Source of the DNA: Bog-756 sp963824645
GTDB lineage: Bacteria; Actinomycetota; Acidimicrobiia; Acidimicrobiales; RAAP-2
DNA: 64,000 nucleotides
NCBI GenBank assembly: GCA_963824645.1
Contig: CAWGQC010000010.1
Coordinates: forward strand, 186,001-250,000
Direction of reading: 5' to 3'
The notes beneath the pieces were generated by a model. It made no database searches, had not been told where the DNA came from, and saw nothing but the letters and a program-made list of their open reading frames with translations. Shown piece after piece: positions 24,038 to 33,359 of this stretch. Positions within the stretch are counted from its first letter, which is position 1, and every line of letters begins with the position of its first letter. A program made the position numbers and the translations under genes.

Positions 24038-25591
24038 ATGCCCGAACAGTTCGACGTCATCATCATCGGAACCGGAGCCGGGGGAGGAACCCTGGCCCAC
24101 ACACTGGCCTCGTCAGGCAAACAGGTGCTCCTCCTCGAGCGAGGCGATTTCCTCCCCCGGGAGACGCAGAACTGGTCGCCCGACGATGTGTTCATCGACG
24201 GCCGCTACATCTCCGAGGACACCTGGTACGACAGTGGGGGCACCGCCTTCCAGCCCCAGGTCCACTACTTCGTGGGCGGCGCCACCAAGCTCTACGGTGC
24301 CGCCCTCTACCGCCTGCGTCCCGAGGACTTCGGGGAGATCCAGCACGTCGACGGGATCTCGCCGGCCTGGCCGGTCGGGTATGACGAGTTCGAGCCCTTC
24401 TACACCAAGGCGGAGCAGCTGTACCAGGTCCACGGCACCCACGGCGAAGACCCCACCGAAGGGCCCTTCTCCGAGCAGTACCCCGCACCCCCGGTCAGTC
24501 ATGAGCCGCGCCTGCAGGAGATCTCCGATGCCCTCACGGCCAAGGGGTACCACCCTTTTTCGGCCCCGTGCGGCATTCTGCTCGACGAGTCCGATCGCAA
24601 CCGCAGCCAGTGCATCCGCTGTGCCTGGTGCGATGGCTACCCCTGCATGGTCCACGCCAAGGCCGACGCCGAGGTCATGGCCGTCCGGCCCAGCCTCCAG
24701 TCGCCGACCGTGAGGCTCGAGACCGGGGCCACGGTAACCAAGTTGGAGACGGATCCCAGCGGGCGAACCGTCACCGGCGTGGTGGTCGACCGGGGTGGCG
24801 TCCCCGAGGTCTACCGCGCCGCCATCGTGGTGGTGGCGGCCGGCGCCGCCAACAGCGCCAAGCTGCTGTTGAACTCGGCCAACGACGCCCATCCCACCGG
24901 GCTGGCCAACGGATCGGACCAGGTCGGCCGCAACTACATGTTCCACAACTGCAAGGCGCTGGTCTCGTTGAGCAAGGAGGCCAACGACACGGTGTTCCAG
25001 AAGACGCTGGGCATCAATGATTTCTACTTTGCCGGCGGTGACCGCAAGTGGCCTCTCGGGAACATCCAGATGGTGGGGAAGTCGAATGCCGGGGCCATGA
25101 AGGGGGAAGAGCCGAAGCTCACCCTGCTGGCACCGCACTGGACCCTCGAGGACGTGGCCAAGCACGCGGTGGACTGGTGGCTGACTACCGAGGACCTGCC
25201 CCGGCCGGACAACCGGGTGACGGTGGACGACGGGGGGAACATCCACCTGGCCTACGAGGCCACCAACAACGAGGAGGCGGACGGTCTCTACAAAGAACTG
25301 CGCACCATCCTCAACCATGTGGGCATGGCCGACCACCACATCCTGAGCAAGAACTTCTACATGAGCATGAGTGTCCCGGTGGCCGGGTGTGCCCACCAGG
25401 CCGGGACGGCCCGGTTCGGGACCGATCCGGCCACCTCGGTCCTCGACGTCAACTGCAAGGCCCACCAGCTCGACAATCTCTACGTGGTCGACACCAGCTT
25501 TTTCCCCAGCATCGGGGCCGTCAATCCCGCCCTCACCGCCATGGCCAACGCCATCCGGGTGGGCGAGCACCTGAACGAGCGGCTGGGATGA
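24038..25591 (+). CDS. GMC-family flavoprotein oxidoreductase
   Basis: 517 aa. IIGTGAGGGTLAHTLASSG is the FAD Rossmann motif. The C-terminus has GCAHQAGTARFGTDP and INP-like NPALTAMANAIRVGEHL, which hold the catalytic His and Asn of glucose-methanol-choline enzymes. A four-Cys patch (CIRCAWCDGYPC, near residue 190) recalls the Fe-S/Cys region of membrane sugar dehydrogenases, though the spacing is not a classical ferredoxin motif. ATG at 24038 follows AAAGGAAG. There is no signal peptide. It probably oxidises a sugar or alcohol; whether the acceptor is oxygen or quinone is unknown. Confidence 0.88.
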   Translation: MPEQFDVIIIGTGAGGGTLAHTLASSGKQVLLLERGDFLPRETQNWSPDDVFIDGRYISEDTWYDSGGTAFQPQVHYFVGGATKLYGAALYRLRPEDFGEIQHVDGISPAWPVGYDEFEPFYTKAEQLYQVHGTHGEDPTEGPFSEQYPAPPVSHEPRLQEISDALTAKGYHPFSAPCGILLDESDRNRSQCIRCAWCDGYPCMVHAKADAEVMAVRPSLQSPTVRLETGATVTKLETDPSGRTVTGVVVDRGGVPEVYRAAIVVVAAGAANSAKLLLNSANDAHPTGLANGSDQVGRNYMFHNCKALVSLSKEANDTVFQKTLGINDFYFAGGDRKWPLGNIQMVGKSNAGAMKGEEPKLTLLAPHWTLEDVAKHAVDWWLTTEDLPRPDNRVTVDDGGNIHLAYEATNNEEADGLYKELRTILNHVGMADHHILSKNFYMSMSVPVAGCAHQAGTARFGTDPATSVLDVNCKAHQLDNLYVVDTSFFPSIGAVNPALTAMANAIRVGEHLNERLG

Positions 25592-25598
25592 CCCAAGC

Positions 25599-27276
25599 AT
25601 GAGCGGCAGGCGGACGCGGACCGGCCCCGTCGACCCGCGGTTGCTCCGCTACACCCGCGGGACCCGCCGGTTTCTGGTGGTGACCGTCATCCTCGGCGGT
25701 ATCACGGCCGCCCTCATCGTGGCCCAGGCCTGGCTCATCGCCACCACCATCTCGGCTGTGGTGGTCCACCACCGGGGCCTGCCGCTCGTTCGTACGCAGA
25801 TGGCGCTGCTGGCCGCGGTGATCCTGGGCCGGGCCATGGTGGGTTGGTTGCAGGAGCGTATGGCCGACCGCGCCTCGGCCTCGGCCAAGTCCAACCTGCG
25901 CAGCGGGCTGGTCGACCACATGGCCCGGCTGGGGCCGGCCGGCATCGACCGGGAGCGGTCGGGAAGCCTGGTGGTGCTGGCCACCAGCGGTATCGATGCC
26001 CTCGACAGCTACTTCTCCCGCTATCTACCCCAGCTCTTCCTGGCCGTCATCGTCCCGCTGGCCGTCATCATCGTGGTGCTGGGGGCCGACTGGATCTCGG
26101 CGGTGATCATCGCCGTCACCGTTCCCCTGATCCCGTTGTTCATCGGCTTGGTGGGCGCCTCCACCGGAGCCCGGATGGCCCGCCAGGCCCGGCTTCTCCA
26201 GCGCCTGGCCGGCCACTTCCTCGACGTGGTGGCCGGCCTGCCCACGCTCAAGGTCTTCGGTCGGGCCAAGGCCCAGGTGGCCGCCGTCCGGGCCATCACC
26301 GACCAGTACCGGTTGGCCACCATGGCCACCCTGAAGGTGGCCTTCCTGTCCTCACTCATCCTCGAGCTGCTGGCCACCCTGTCGGTGGCCCTGGTGGCGG
26401 TGGCCGTCGGGCTCCGGCTGCTGGGCGGTCATCTGAGCCTGGCCACGGCCCTGTTCGTCCTCATCCTGGCCCCCGAGGCCTATCTTCCGCTGCGCCTCCT
26501 CGGCACCAACTATCACGCCAGCGCCGAAGGGATGAAGGCGGCCGAGGACGTCTTCGCCGTTCTGGAGAAGCCGCTCCCGCCGAGCGGCTGCCGCCGGGAT
26601 GTGCCCGACCCGTCGCGGTCCCCCCTGCGGGTCGACGGACTGGAGGTCTGCTACCCGGGCCGGGTGGTCCCCGCTCTGTCCGACGCCACTCTCCGGGTGG
26701 AGCCCGGGGAGGTGGTGGCGGTGGCCGGCCCCAGCGGGAGCGGGAAGTCCACCCTGCTGGCCGTGCTGCTGGGCCTGGCTCCGCCCTGGACCGGAGACGG
26801 TGACCATCGGCGGGGTGAGCTTGGCCGACCTGGACCCGGAGGCGTGGAGGGCCCAGGTGGCCTGGGTGCCCCAACGGCCCCACCTGTTCGCCCGGTCCAT
26901 CGCCGAGAACGTCCGCCTGGGCCGGCCCGACGCCACCGATGACATGGTGCAGGCCGCCATGGGCCACGCCGGCCTCGACCCGGTGGTGGAGCGGCTTCCC
27001 GGCCGGGAGCACACCGTCCTCGGCCACGACGGGGCCGGGCTGTCGGCCGGGGAGCGCCAACGGGTGGCTCTGGCCCGGGCCTTCGTGCGGGATTCCCCCC
27101 TGGTGCTGCTGGACGAGCCCACCGCCAACCTCGACGGGCGCACCGAGGAGAGCGTGCTGGGCGCGGTACGACGGCTGATGGTGGGCCGCACCGTGGTCAT
27201 CGTGGCCCACCGGCCCTCACTGTTGGCCCTGGCCGACCGGGTGGTGCACCTGGCCCCGGTGGCGGCGGTGTCCTGA
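25599..27276 (+). CDS. cydD: CydD, ABC exporter half (frameshifted)
   Basis: About 558 aa once one base is corrected. Six membrane segments (residues 20-310) are followed by the ATPase domain with GPSGSGKST, LSAGERQRV and LVLLDEPTANLD. CydDC exports cysteine/glutathione and is needed for cytochrome bd assembly. The reading frame changes near 26785-26793, just after the Walker A motif, where one extra base is present; the downstream frame runs on from ETVTIGGVSLADLD to the stop. Both parts are well conserved. The stop shares one base with the cydC start (TGATG). Confidence 0.85.
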
Positions 27277-29144
27277 TGGCCGGCCACCCCGACCCCGGGG
27301 GCGGGACGGAGATGGCGCCGTTGGGTCGCACGCTGGCCATGGCCCGACCGGCCGCTCGTCGGTTGGCCCTCACCGCGGTGCTGGGGGCCGGCGCCATCGC
27401 CGCCGACATCGGCCTGTTGGCCACGGCGGCCTGGCTGATCTCGAGGGCCTCCCAGCACCCCAACGAATCGCATCTGGCCGTGGCCATCGTGGGCGTGCAG
27501 TTCTTCGGCCTGTCCCGCGGTTTCTTCCGCTACGAGGAACGGCTGGTAGGGCACGACGCCGCTTTCCGGCTCCTGTCCGACCTCCGGGTGAAGGTCTACC
27601 AGCGCCTCGAGGAGCTGGCCCCGTCCGGTCTGCCCGCCTTCCGCCGGGGCGACCTGCTGGCCCGCATCGTCCAGGACGTCGACTCGTTGCAGGATCTGAT
27701 CATCCGGGTCATCCCCCCCTTCGGCACGGCGGTGATGGTGGGATCGCTCACCGTGGCCCTCCTGTGGTGGATGCTTCCGGCCGCCGCCGTCATCGTGGCG
27801 GTGGCCCTGGTTCTGGCCGGGGTCGTCGTGCCCTGGCTCACCGGGCACCTGGCCCGACGGAGGGAAGGTCGCTTCGCCCGGGCCCGGGGCGATCTGGCCG
27901 CCTCGATGGTCGACCTCACCGAGGGGGCGTCGGAGTTGGTGGCCTTCGGGGCCATGGAGGCACTGGTGGCCGCCATCGGAGACGAGGACGCGGAGCTCAC
28001 GGCCATCGCCGCGGCCTCGGCGGGCACCGCCGGAGTGGGCTCGTCCCTCACCACGCTGCTGACCGGGTTGGCCTGCTGGGGCTGTCTGGTGGTGGGCATC
28101 CCGGCCGTGACCAGCGGCCGGCTGAGCGGCACCGATCTGGCGGTGATCACGCTGATCCCGCTGGCCGCTTTCGAGCTGGTGGTCGGGTTGCCGGTGGCCA
28201 CCCAGGCCCTCCAGCGGGTGCGTCAGGCGGCGGCCCGGCTGTTCGAGATGACCGACGCGCCGGCTCCGGTGATCGATCCGGAGATGCCGGCGTCGCTCCC
28301 CGTCGGTCCCTACGACCTGGAGGCCCGGTCGGTGTGGGCCGGATACCCGAACGCCGGATCGCCGGCCCTACGGGGAGTGGACCTGCCGCTCGCCCCCGGC
28401 CGACGGGTGGCGGTGGTGGGGCCGAGCGGCGCCGGCAAGTCGACCCTGGCCGCCGTGCTCCTCCGGTTCCTGCCCTTCGCCGCCGGTTCGGTCCGCCTCA
28501 ACGACGTTCCGCTCGACCATCTGGCCGCCGACGACCTCCGTACGGTGGTGGGCCTGGTGGGCCAGGATGCCTACCTGTTCGATGTCACCGTCGCCGAAAA
28601 TCTGCGGGTCGGGCGCCGGCAGTCGACCGACGACGAATTGCGTGCCGTCCTGGCGCGGGTGGGACTGGCCGGCTGGTTGGAGGAGTTGCCGAAGGGGTTG
28701 GCTACCGAGGTCGGCCGCCATGGATCACACCTGTCGGGCGGCCAGCGCCAACGGGTGGCCGTGGCCCGGGTCCTGCTGGCCCAGTTCCCGGTCCTGGTGC
28801 TCGACGAACCGGCCGAGCACCTCGAGCCCCTGGCCGCCGACGCCCTCACCAGTGACGTCCTGGCCGTGACCGATGACCGCTCCCTGGTGCTCATCACCCA
28901 CCGGTTGGCCGGACTCGAATCGGTGGACGAGATCCTGGTCATGGACGAAGGCCGGGTGGTGGAACGGGGCACCCACGACCAGCTGCTCGATGAGGACGGC
29001 CGCTACTCCCGACTGTGGTGGGAAGAGATGCGGACCGAGCGCTACGCCACCGTCGGGCCGCCGCCACCCGTTCTGGACCACCGTGCGCCCCAGCCCACGG
29101 CCACTGCGCCCCCGGGTAGCCCCAATGACAGGAGAGACGCCTGA
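27276..29144 (+). CDS. cydC: CydC, ABC exporter half
   Basis: 622 aa, intact. It has six membrane segments (about 25-320), then GPSGAGKST (Walker A), LSGGQRQRV (signature) and VLVLDEPAEHLE (Walker B). Early TAAWLISRASQHP and FGLSRGFFRYEERLVGHDA are typical of CydC. It partners CydD in the cytochrome-bd maturation exporter. The C-terminal 40 residues are Pro-rich and unlike the family. The stop overlaps the cydA ATG by one base (TGATG). Confidence 0.92.
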   Translation: MAGHPDPGGGTEMAPLGRTLAMARPAARRLALTAVLGAGAIAADIGLLATAAWLISRASQHPNESHLAVAIVGVQFFGLSRGFFRYEERLVGHDAAFRLLSDLRVKVYQRLEELAPSGLPAFRRGDLLARIVQDVDSLQDLIIRVIPPFGTAVMVGSLTVALLWWMLPAAAVIVAVALVLAGVVVPWLTGHLARRREGRFARARGDLAASMVDLTEGASELVAFGAMEALVAAIGDEDAELTAIAAASAGTAGVGSSLTTLLTGLACWGCLVVGIPAVTSGRLSGTDLAVITLIPLAAFELVVGLPVATQALQRVRQAAARLFEMTDAPAPVIDPEMPASLPVGPYDLEARSVWAGYPNAGSPALRGVDLPLAPGRRVAVVGPSGAGKSTLAAVLLRFLPFAAGSVRLNDVPLDHLAADDLRTVVGLVGQDAYLFDVTVAENLRVGRRQSTDDELRAVLARVGLAGWLEELPKGLATEVGRHGSHLSGGQRQRVAVARVLLAQFPVLVLDEPAEHLEPLAADALTSDVLAVTDDRSLVLITHRLAGLESVDEILVMDEGRVVERGTHDQLLDEDGRYSRLWWEEMRTERYATVGPPPPVLDHRAPQPTATAPPGSPNDRRDA

Positions 29145-30585
29145 TGACCAACGACCTGGCTCGCTGGCAGTTCGCCACCACCAGCATCTACCACTTCCTG
29201 TTCGTTCCGGTCACCATCGGTCTGGCCTTTCTGGTGGCGCTGCTCCAGACCAGCTGGTATCGCAACGACAATCCGACCTTCAAGCGGCTGACCAAGTTCT
29301 TCGGCACCCTCCTGCTCATCAATGTGGCCGTCGGGGTGGTGACCGGGCTGGTGCAGGAGTTCGAGTTCGGCATGAACTGGTCCAACTACTCGCGGTTCGT
29401 GGGCAACATCTTCGGGGGACCCCTGGCGATGGAGGGTCTGGTGGCCTTCTTCCTCGAGTCCACCTTCTTGGGCATCTGGATCTTCGGGTGGGACAGGCTG
29501 TCGAAGAAGCTGCACCTGGCCTGCATCTGGCTGGTGGCCGGGGCCTCCATGCTGTCGGCCCTGTTCATTATGGCGGCCAACTCGTGGATGCAGCACCCGG
29601 TGGGCTACGTGATGAACGCCCAACACCAACCCCAGCTCAACGACATCTGGGCCCTGTTCACCAACCCGGTGTTCTTGTGGGGTTACCCCCACGTGGTGCT
29701 GGCCTCGCTGGTGACCGGGGCCATCGTCATGCTGGCCGTCTCGGCCTGGCACCTGAGGCGCAAGAGTGCGGTCGAGGCCTTCCGCCGGACGGCCATCATC
29801 TCGCTCGTCGTCCTGACCCCGGCCGTGTTCGTCAACATGTTCATTGGCAGCGAGCTGGGCGTGGTGGAGGGCAAGTACCAACCCATGAAGATCGCTGCCG
29901 CCGAGGCGCTGTGGACCACCTGCCCGTCCCACTGCCCCTTCTCCCTCCTCCAGATCGGCGGGGGCAACAACGACGAGACCCCCACCCAGATCTGGGAGGT
30001 TCCCGACCTGCTGTCCATCCTGGCCACCAATCACGTCGACGGCGAGGTCCAGGGCCTCAACAACCTGCAGGCCCAGTACGTGAAGGAGTACGGACCGGGT
30101 AACTACATCCCCAACGTCTTCATCCAGTACTGGGGCATGCGGGTGATGGCCTACCTGGCCGCTCTCATCGCCCTGTTCGCCCTGTGGGGACTGTGGCTCA
30201 TCCGACGGAAGACTCTGGACAAGGCCAAGTGGTTCCTGTTCATCGCCCCGTGGTTCGCCATCGCCCCGTTCCTCATGAACACGGCCGGGTGGCTCCTGAC
30301 CGAGAGCGGTCGACAACCCTGGATCGTCCAGGGCCTGATGAAGACCTCCCAGGCCTCCTCGCCTTCGGTGACCGCCACCGACATCTGGATCAGCCTCACT
30401 GTCTTCGTCCTTCTCTATGCCTCACTGGGGGTGGCCGACGCCTACCTGATGATCCACTACGGCCGCAAGGAGCTCGAGGGGGATCCCGACGAGGGAGGGG
30501 GCGGTGGCGACGGCGACGGCCACGATCGACGACGGTTCGTCGGACCAGTCCGAGGAGCGACCGGGTTCCGGCCCTCATCTACTAG
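29144..30585 (+). CDS. cydA: Cytochrome bd ubiquinol oxidase subunit I (3' end frame-disturbed)
   Basis: About 480 aa. His 17 (SIYHFLF), His 183 (GYPHVVLAS) and Met 332 (YWGMRVMAY) match the three haem-ligand positions. EFEFGMNWSNYSRFVG and FFLESTFLGIW carry conserved acidic residues, and KYQPMKIAAAEALW is the start of a short Q-loop, as in non-proteobacterial enzymes. It oxidises quinol and reduces oxygen in the membrane. After GDPDEGGGGGDGDG (about 30515) the frame turns Arg-rich and runs without a stop into cydB. A stop at 30585 (PALIY*) in another frame, just before the cydB ribosome site, suggests one or two indels here; the end is therefore an estimate. Confidence 0.85.
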
Positions 30586-30594
30586 GAGACGACC

Positions 30595-31676
30595 ATGGTG
30601 CATCTCAACAACATCTGGTATCGTGATCATCGCCATCTTCTGGGTGGGGTTCTTCGTCCTCGAGGGTTTCGACTTCGGGGTGGGCATGCTGCATTCGTTC
30701 GTGGGCCAGAACGATGTCGAGCGACGGATCGCCGTCAACTCGATCGGCCCCATCTGGGACGGGAACGAAATGTGGTTGGTGGTAGCCGGAGCCGCCATCT
30801 TCGCCGCCTTCCCCTCCTGGTATGCCACCCTGTTCTCCACCTTCTACCTGGCCCTTCTCATCGTGCTGGTGGCCCTCATCGTGCGAGGGGTCTCCTTCGA
30901 GTACAACCGCAAGATCGACAACGCCCGATGGCGATCCACCTGGCGGTGGTCACTGACCATCGGCAGCCTGCTCATCCCTCTGCTGCTGGGCACCGCTCTC
31001 GGTGATCTCCTCCACGGGCTGCCCATCGACTCCGCTCACAACTACACCGGCAGCTTCGTCGGACTGCTGGTTCCCTTCGGGCTGTATACCGGGGTCACAC
31101 TGACCGTGCTGTCGCTTGTTCCTGGGAGCGGCCTATCTGAGCCTCAAGACCACCGGCGATCTCCACGACCGGGCGGCCCGACTGTCGGGCCGGCTCGGCT
31201 GGTTGGCCGCCGTGGTCACCTTCGGCTGGCTCACCTGGATCCATGTGGGTCTGGGCGTGGGCTTCCTTCCCAATCCGTTCCAGGTCCTGGCCCTGGCCGC
31301 CGTCATCGGGGCGGCCATGTTCGCCGAGGCCCACGCCGAAGGCTGGGCCTTTGCTGCCGGAGCCACAGCCATCGGCAGCGTGGTGGGCTCCATGTTCTTC
31401 GAGCTCTTCCCCCGGGTGATGGTGTCGTCCACCAATACGGCCTACAACCTGACCGTGGCCAACTCGGCCAGTCCCTCCTACACGCTCCGGGTGATGACCG
31501 TGGTGGCCGCCATATTCTTCCCCGTGGTGCTGGCCTACCAGGGGTGGAGCCTGTATGTCTTCCGCAAGCGGGTCATCGGGCCCCGATCTACGGATGGCAC
31601 GGGCGACGCCCCCGGGGGGGACGGTTCTCGGCCGGTGATTCCACTACCGGCAGAGGTCGGTGTCGCCGGCGAATAG
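30595..31676 (+). CDS. cydB: Cytochrome bd ubiquinol oxidase subunit II (two frameshifts)
   Basis: About 359 aa if two extra bases are removed. The ATG at 30595 follows TAGGAGACGACC. MVHLNNIW is in frame 1; from about 30620 the protein continues in frame 2 (IIAIFWVGFFVLEGFDFGVG), and from about 31110 in frame 3 (LFLGAAYLSLKTTGDLHDRA to the end). The pieces together give a full CydB with about eight membrane segments and the typical GFDFGVGML and WDGNEMWLV motifs. The two clean breaks look like single-base insertions; true inactivation is not excluded. The gene ends the cydDCAB block. Confidence 0.82.
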
Positions 31677-31707
31677 GTATCCTGGTCCGTCCGCCCAAAG
31701 GGATACC
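31676..31707 (+). terminator. Hairpin at the end of cydB
   Basis: GGTATCC (31676-31682) and GGATACC (31701-31707) form a 7-bp stem with an 18-base loop immediately after the cydB stop. It lies between convergent genes, a usual terminator position, but lacks a T-run. Confidence 0.35.
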
Positions 31708-31751
31708 GCTGGCCAATGCCTCGTGGGTCGACTGACAGAGTTCGGTCAGGA

Positions 31752-31973
31752 TCAGTCGGAGACCGGTTCACTAACCGGGTTAACCGACACCAGTTCGATG
31801 TTGAGGTCGCTCAGAGTACGGAACAGGCTGTGTATTCTCGCCTGGTCGGGTACCGGCCCGACCAGATGGGTCAGACCGTCGGTGCAGTGGCTCACGTCGA
31901 ACCCATCGAGACCTGTCACCAATTGTGGGCTTAGCCTCCCTCGAACGACGATCTCGAACCTCTCGACTGGCAC
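31752..31973 (-). CDS. Small conserved actinobacterial protein, paralogue B
   Basis: 73 aa from the GTG at 31973, which has AAAGGAAG five bases upstream. It reads VERFEIVVRGRLSP..., with GFDVS, GLTHLVG, DQAR and DLNIELVSVNP in the same places as paralogue A at 13808-14038 (about two-thirds identical by eye). Base use is visibly less GC-rich than in neighbouring genes. The gene stands alone, convergent with cydB, behind a long leader and a strong promoter-like site at 32242-32270. Function is unknown; soluble, no signal peptide. Confidence 0.7.
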   Translation of the reverse strand: MPVERFEIVVRGRLSPQLVTGLDGFDVSHCTDGLTHLVGPVPDQARIHSLFRTLSDLNIELVSVNPVSEPVSD

Positions 31974-32127
31974 AGTTCTTCCTTTCAATTGATCGATGTG
32001 GGCTAAACAACGAATAGCTCACCCCTGTGGCCGTAGGGACAACGTTGACGACGTACCCCCGGATCACTTTGGAGACCGCAGTCGTGATGGTGGCCACGGT
32101 CGTCTAAATCGTGAATGGCAAACGAAC

Positions 32128-32346
32128 GCAGCTGGGCCGTCGACAGCAGCTGACCGGCCGGCCGTAGGGCTACCCGCTCAGAGCTCCGCGCCAACATGGT
32201 CGAGATGACCGGTCGCGGGCCCAGCCACAGTTGAGCACTGCTTTATAAGCGCATCACTCGAAACTGTTAAGAAGGAAGTAAGTCCCCGGCGCTCAGCTTC
32301 GATTCCTCGCAACTCGCTCTTGCCGCCGGCCGGCAGCTGGGCCGTC
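32128..32346. repeat. 14-bp direct repeat, two copies 205 bp apart
   Basis: GCAGCTGGGCCGTC occurs at 32128-32141 and again at 32333-32346, flanking the promoter-like site. No inverted ends or mobile-element gene accompany it, so it may be chance or a relic of a duplication. Confidence 0.4.
32242..32270 (-). promoter_or_regulatory. Sigma-70-type promoter reading left
   Basis: On the minus strand TTAACA (32270-32265) and TATAAA (32247-32242) are separated by exactly 17 bp; each differs from the sigma-70 consensus by one base. This is the best promoter match I found in the window. It would start a transcript near 32235 leading to the small gene at 31973 with a leader of about 260 bases. Confidence 0.6.
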
Positions 32347-32361
32347 TCCGAACCGTCAGTC

Positions 32362-33081
32362 TCAGTGACCAGCGATCTGGCCGCCATCGATATGGAGGAT
32401 CTCGCCCGTGATGAACGGCGATGTCTCGAGGAAGAGGATGCCGTCGACGACATCGCTGACCTGACCGACGTGGCCCATGGGAGGGAGCTCCTGGGCGTCG
32501 AGCTCGGTATAGCTGGCGGCAGGATGTACGGGGGTCTGAATGATCCCCAGCGACACGGCGTTTACCCGGACGCCGCGGGAGGCGTACTCGACGGCCAATG
32601 ACTTGGTGGCTGAGGCGAGGCCACCCTTGGTGAGTGATGTCAGCACCGAGGGGGTGGCGGAATTGGCGTAGTCGGCCAGGGTGGTCGTGATGTTGACGAT
32701 GTGTCCGCCACCTCCCTTCAACATTTCGGCGACGACCCGCTGAGTCAGCGTGAAGAATCCGGTGAGGTTGACGCCGACCACAGTTGCATAGTCGTCAGCG
32801 GTGTAATCGGTGAACGGTTTTGCGATGAAGAGACCGGCGTTGTTGACGAGGGTGTCGATGCGCCCGAAACGCTCCAGGGCTCTCATGACGATCTGCTCGG
32901 TGGCGGCCGGTTGGGACACGTCCCCCTCTACGGTCAGCACGGCCGGGTCGTCGGTCGGTTCGATGTGCCGGGATGTGGCCACTACCGCCCATCCCCGCCG
33001 TCGGTACCCGGCGACCAGGCCGGCGCCGATACCCTGCGAGCCTCCGGTGATGATGGCGACTTTGGGGTCCTGTTGGCTCAT
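32362..33081 (-). CDS. SDR-family protein lacking the catalytic Tyr
   Basis: 239 aa. TGGSQGIGAG and NNAGLF are the normal Rossmann and structural motifs. The active-site segment reads VLTSLTKGGL: the Lys is kept, but the position four residues before it is Thr instead of Tyr, and the Ser position reads T-T-T. The C-terminus (PFITGEILHIDGGQIAGH) is classical. Either the enzyme uses another residue or it binds rather than reduces its ligand. The ATG at 33081 is at the usual family start. It stands alone between the small gene and the secreted protein. Confidence 0.82.
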   Translation of the reverse strand: MSQQDPKVAIITGGSQGIGAGLVAGYRRRGWAVVATSRHIEPTDDPAVLTVEGDVSQPAATEQIVMRALERFGRIDTLVNNAGLFIAKPFTDYTADDYATVVGVNLTGFFTLTQRVVAEMLKGGGGHIVNITTTLADYANSATPSVLTSLTKGGLASATKSLAVEYASRGVRVNAVSLGIIQTPVHPAASYTELDAQELPPMGHVGQVSDVVDGILFLETSPFITGEILHIDGGQIAGH

Positions 33082-33208
33082 GACGTGGTCCGTCCCCGCT
33101 TCGACTCATGGGTGGTGACCCGACCAGGATGCACGGCCCACGTCCACCGCACCAAATCTTGTCCACGGAGGTGTCAACCACCCGAGGGGACAAGCGCCGG
33201 AAGAGAAA

Positions 33209-33266
33209 CCAGGAGCCCACCGGCGACGGCTCGGAAGGGGGCCGTCGTCGCCGGTGGGGCTCCTGG
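33209..33266 (-). terminator. Long GC-rich hairpin downstream of the secreted-repeat gene
   Basis: Bases 33209-33230 and 33241-33266 are nearly exact reverse complements (start CCAGGAGCC, end GGCTCCTGG) with two small bulges and a 10-base loop. It lies about 95 bases past the stop at 33360 and before the SDR gene start. No U-run follows, so it is a non-canonical terminator candidate. Confidence 0.5.
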
Positions 33267-33359
33267 TGGGCTGGGGGTCGGATCTCTGGTGAGCCGGTCG
33301 ACGATCAGGGCCCGGATGAGTCGGTCAGGGCCGGATCAGCCTCAGCTGGCGCACGCCGA

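Larger units (their letters stand above)
31974..32361. other. Intergenic leader of paralogue B, 388 bp
   Basis: This lies between the SDR stop at 32362 and the small gene start at 31973, both on the minus strand. It holds the promoter-like site at 32242-32270, a 14-bp direct repeat and an apparent 5' leader of about 260 bases. I see no convincing coding frame, tRNA or known riboswitch core in it. It is AT-richer than its surroundings around 32225-32280. Confidence 0.5.

Noticed and set aside
29144..31735. Apparent CydA-CydB fusion protein of 863 aa
   Set aside because: A ribosome site and ATG for cydB lie between the two, and the join is explained by frame errors.
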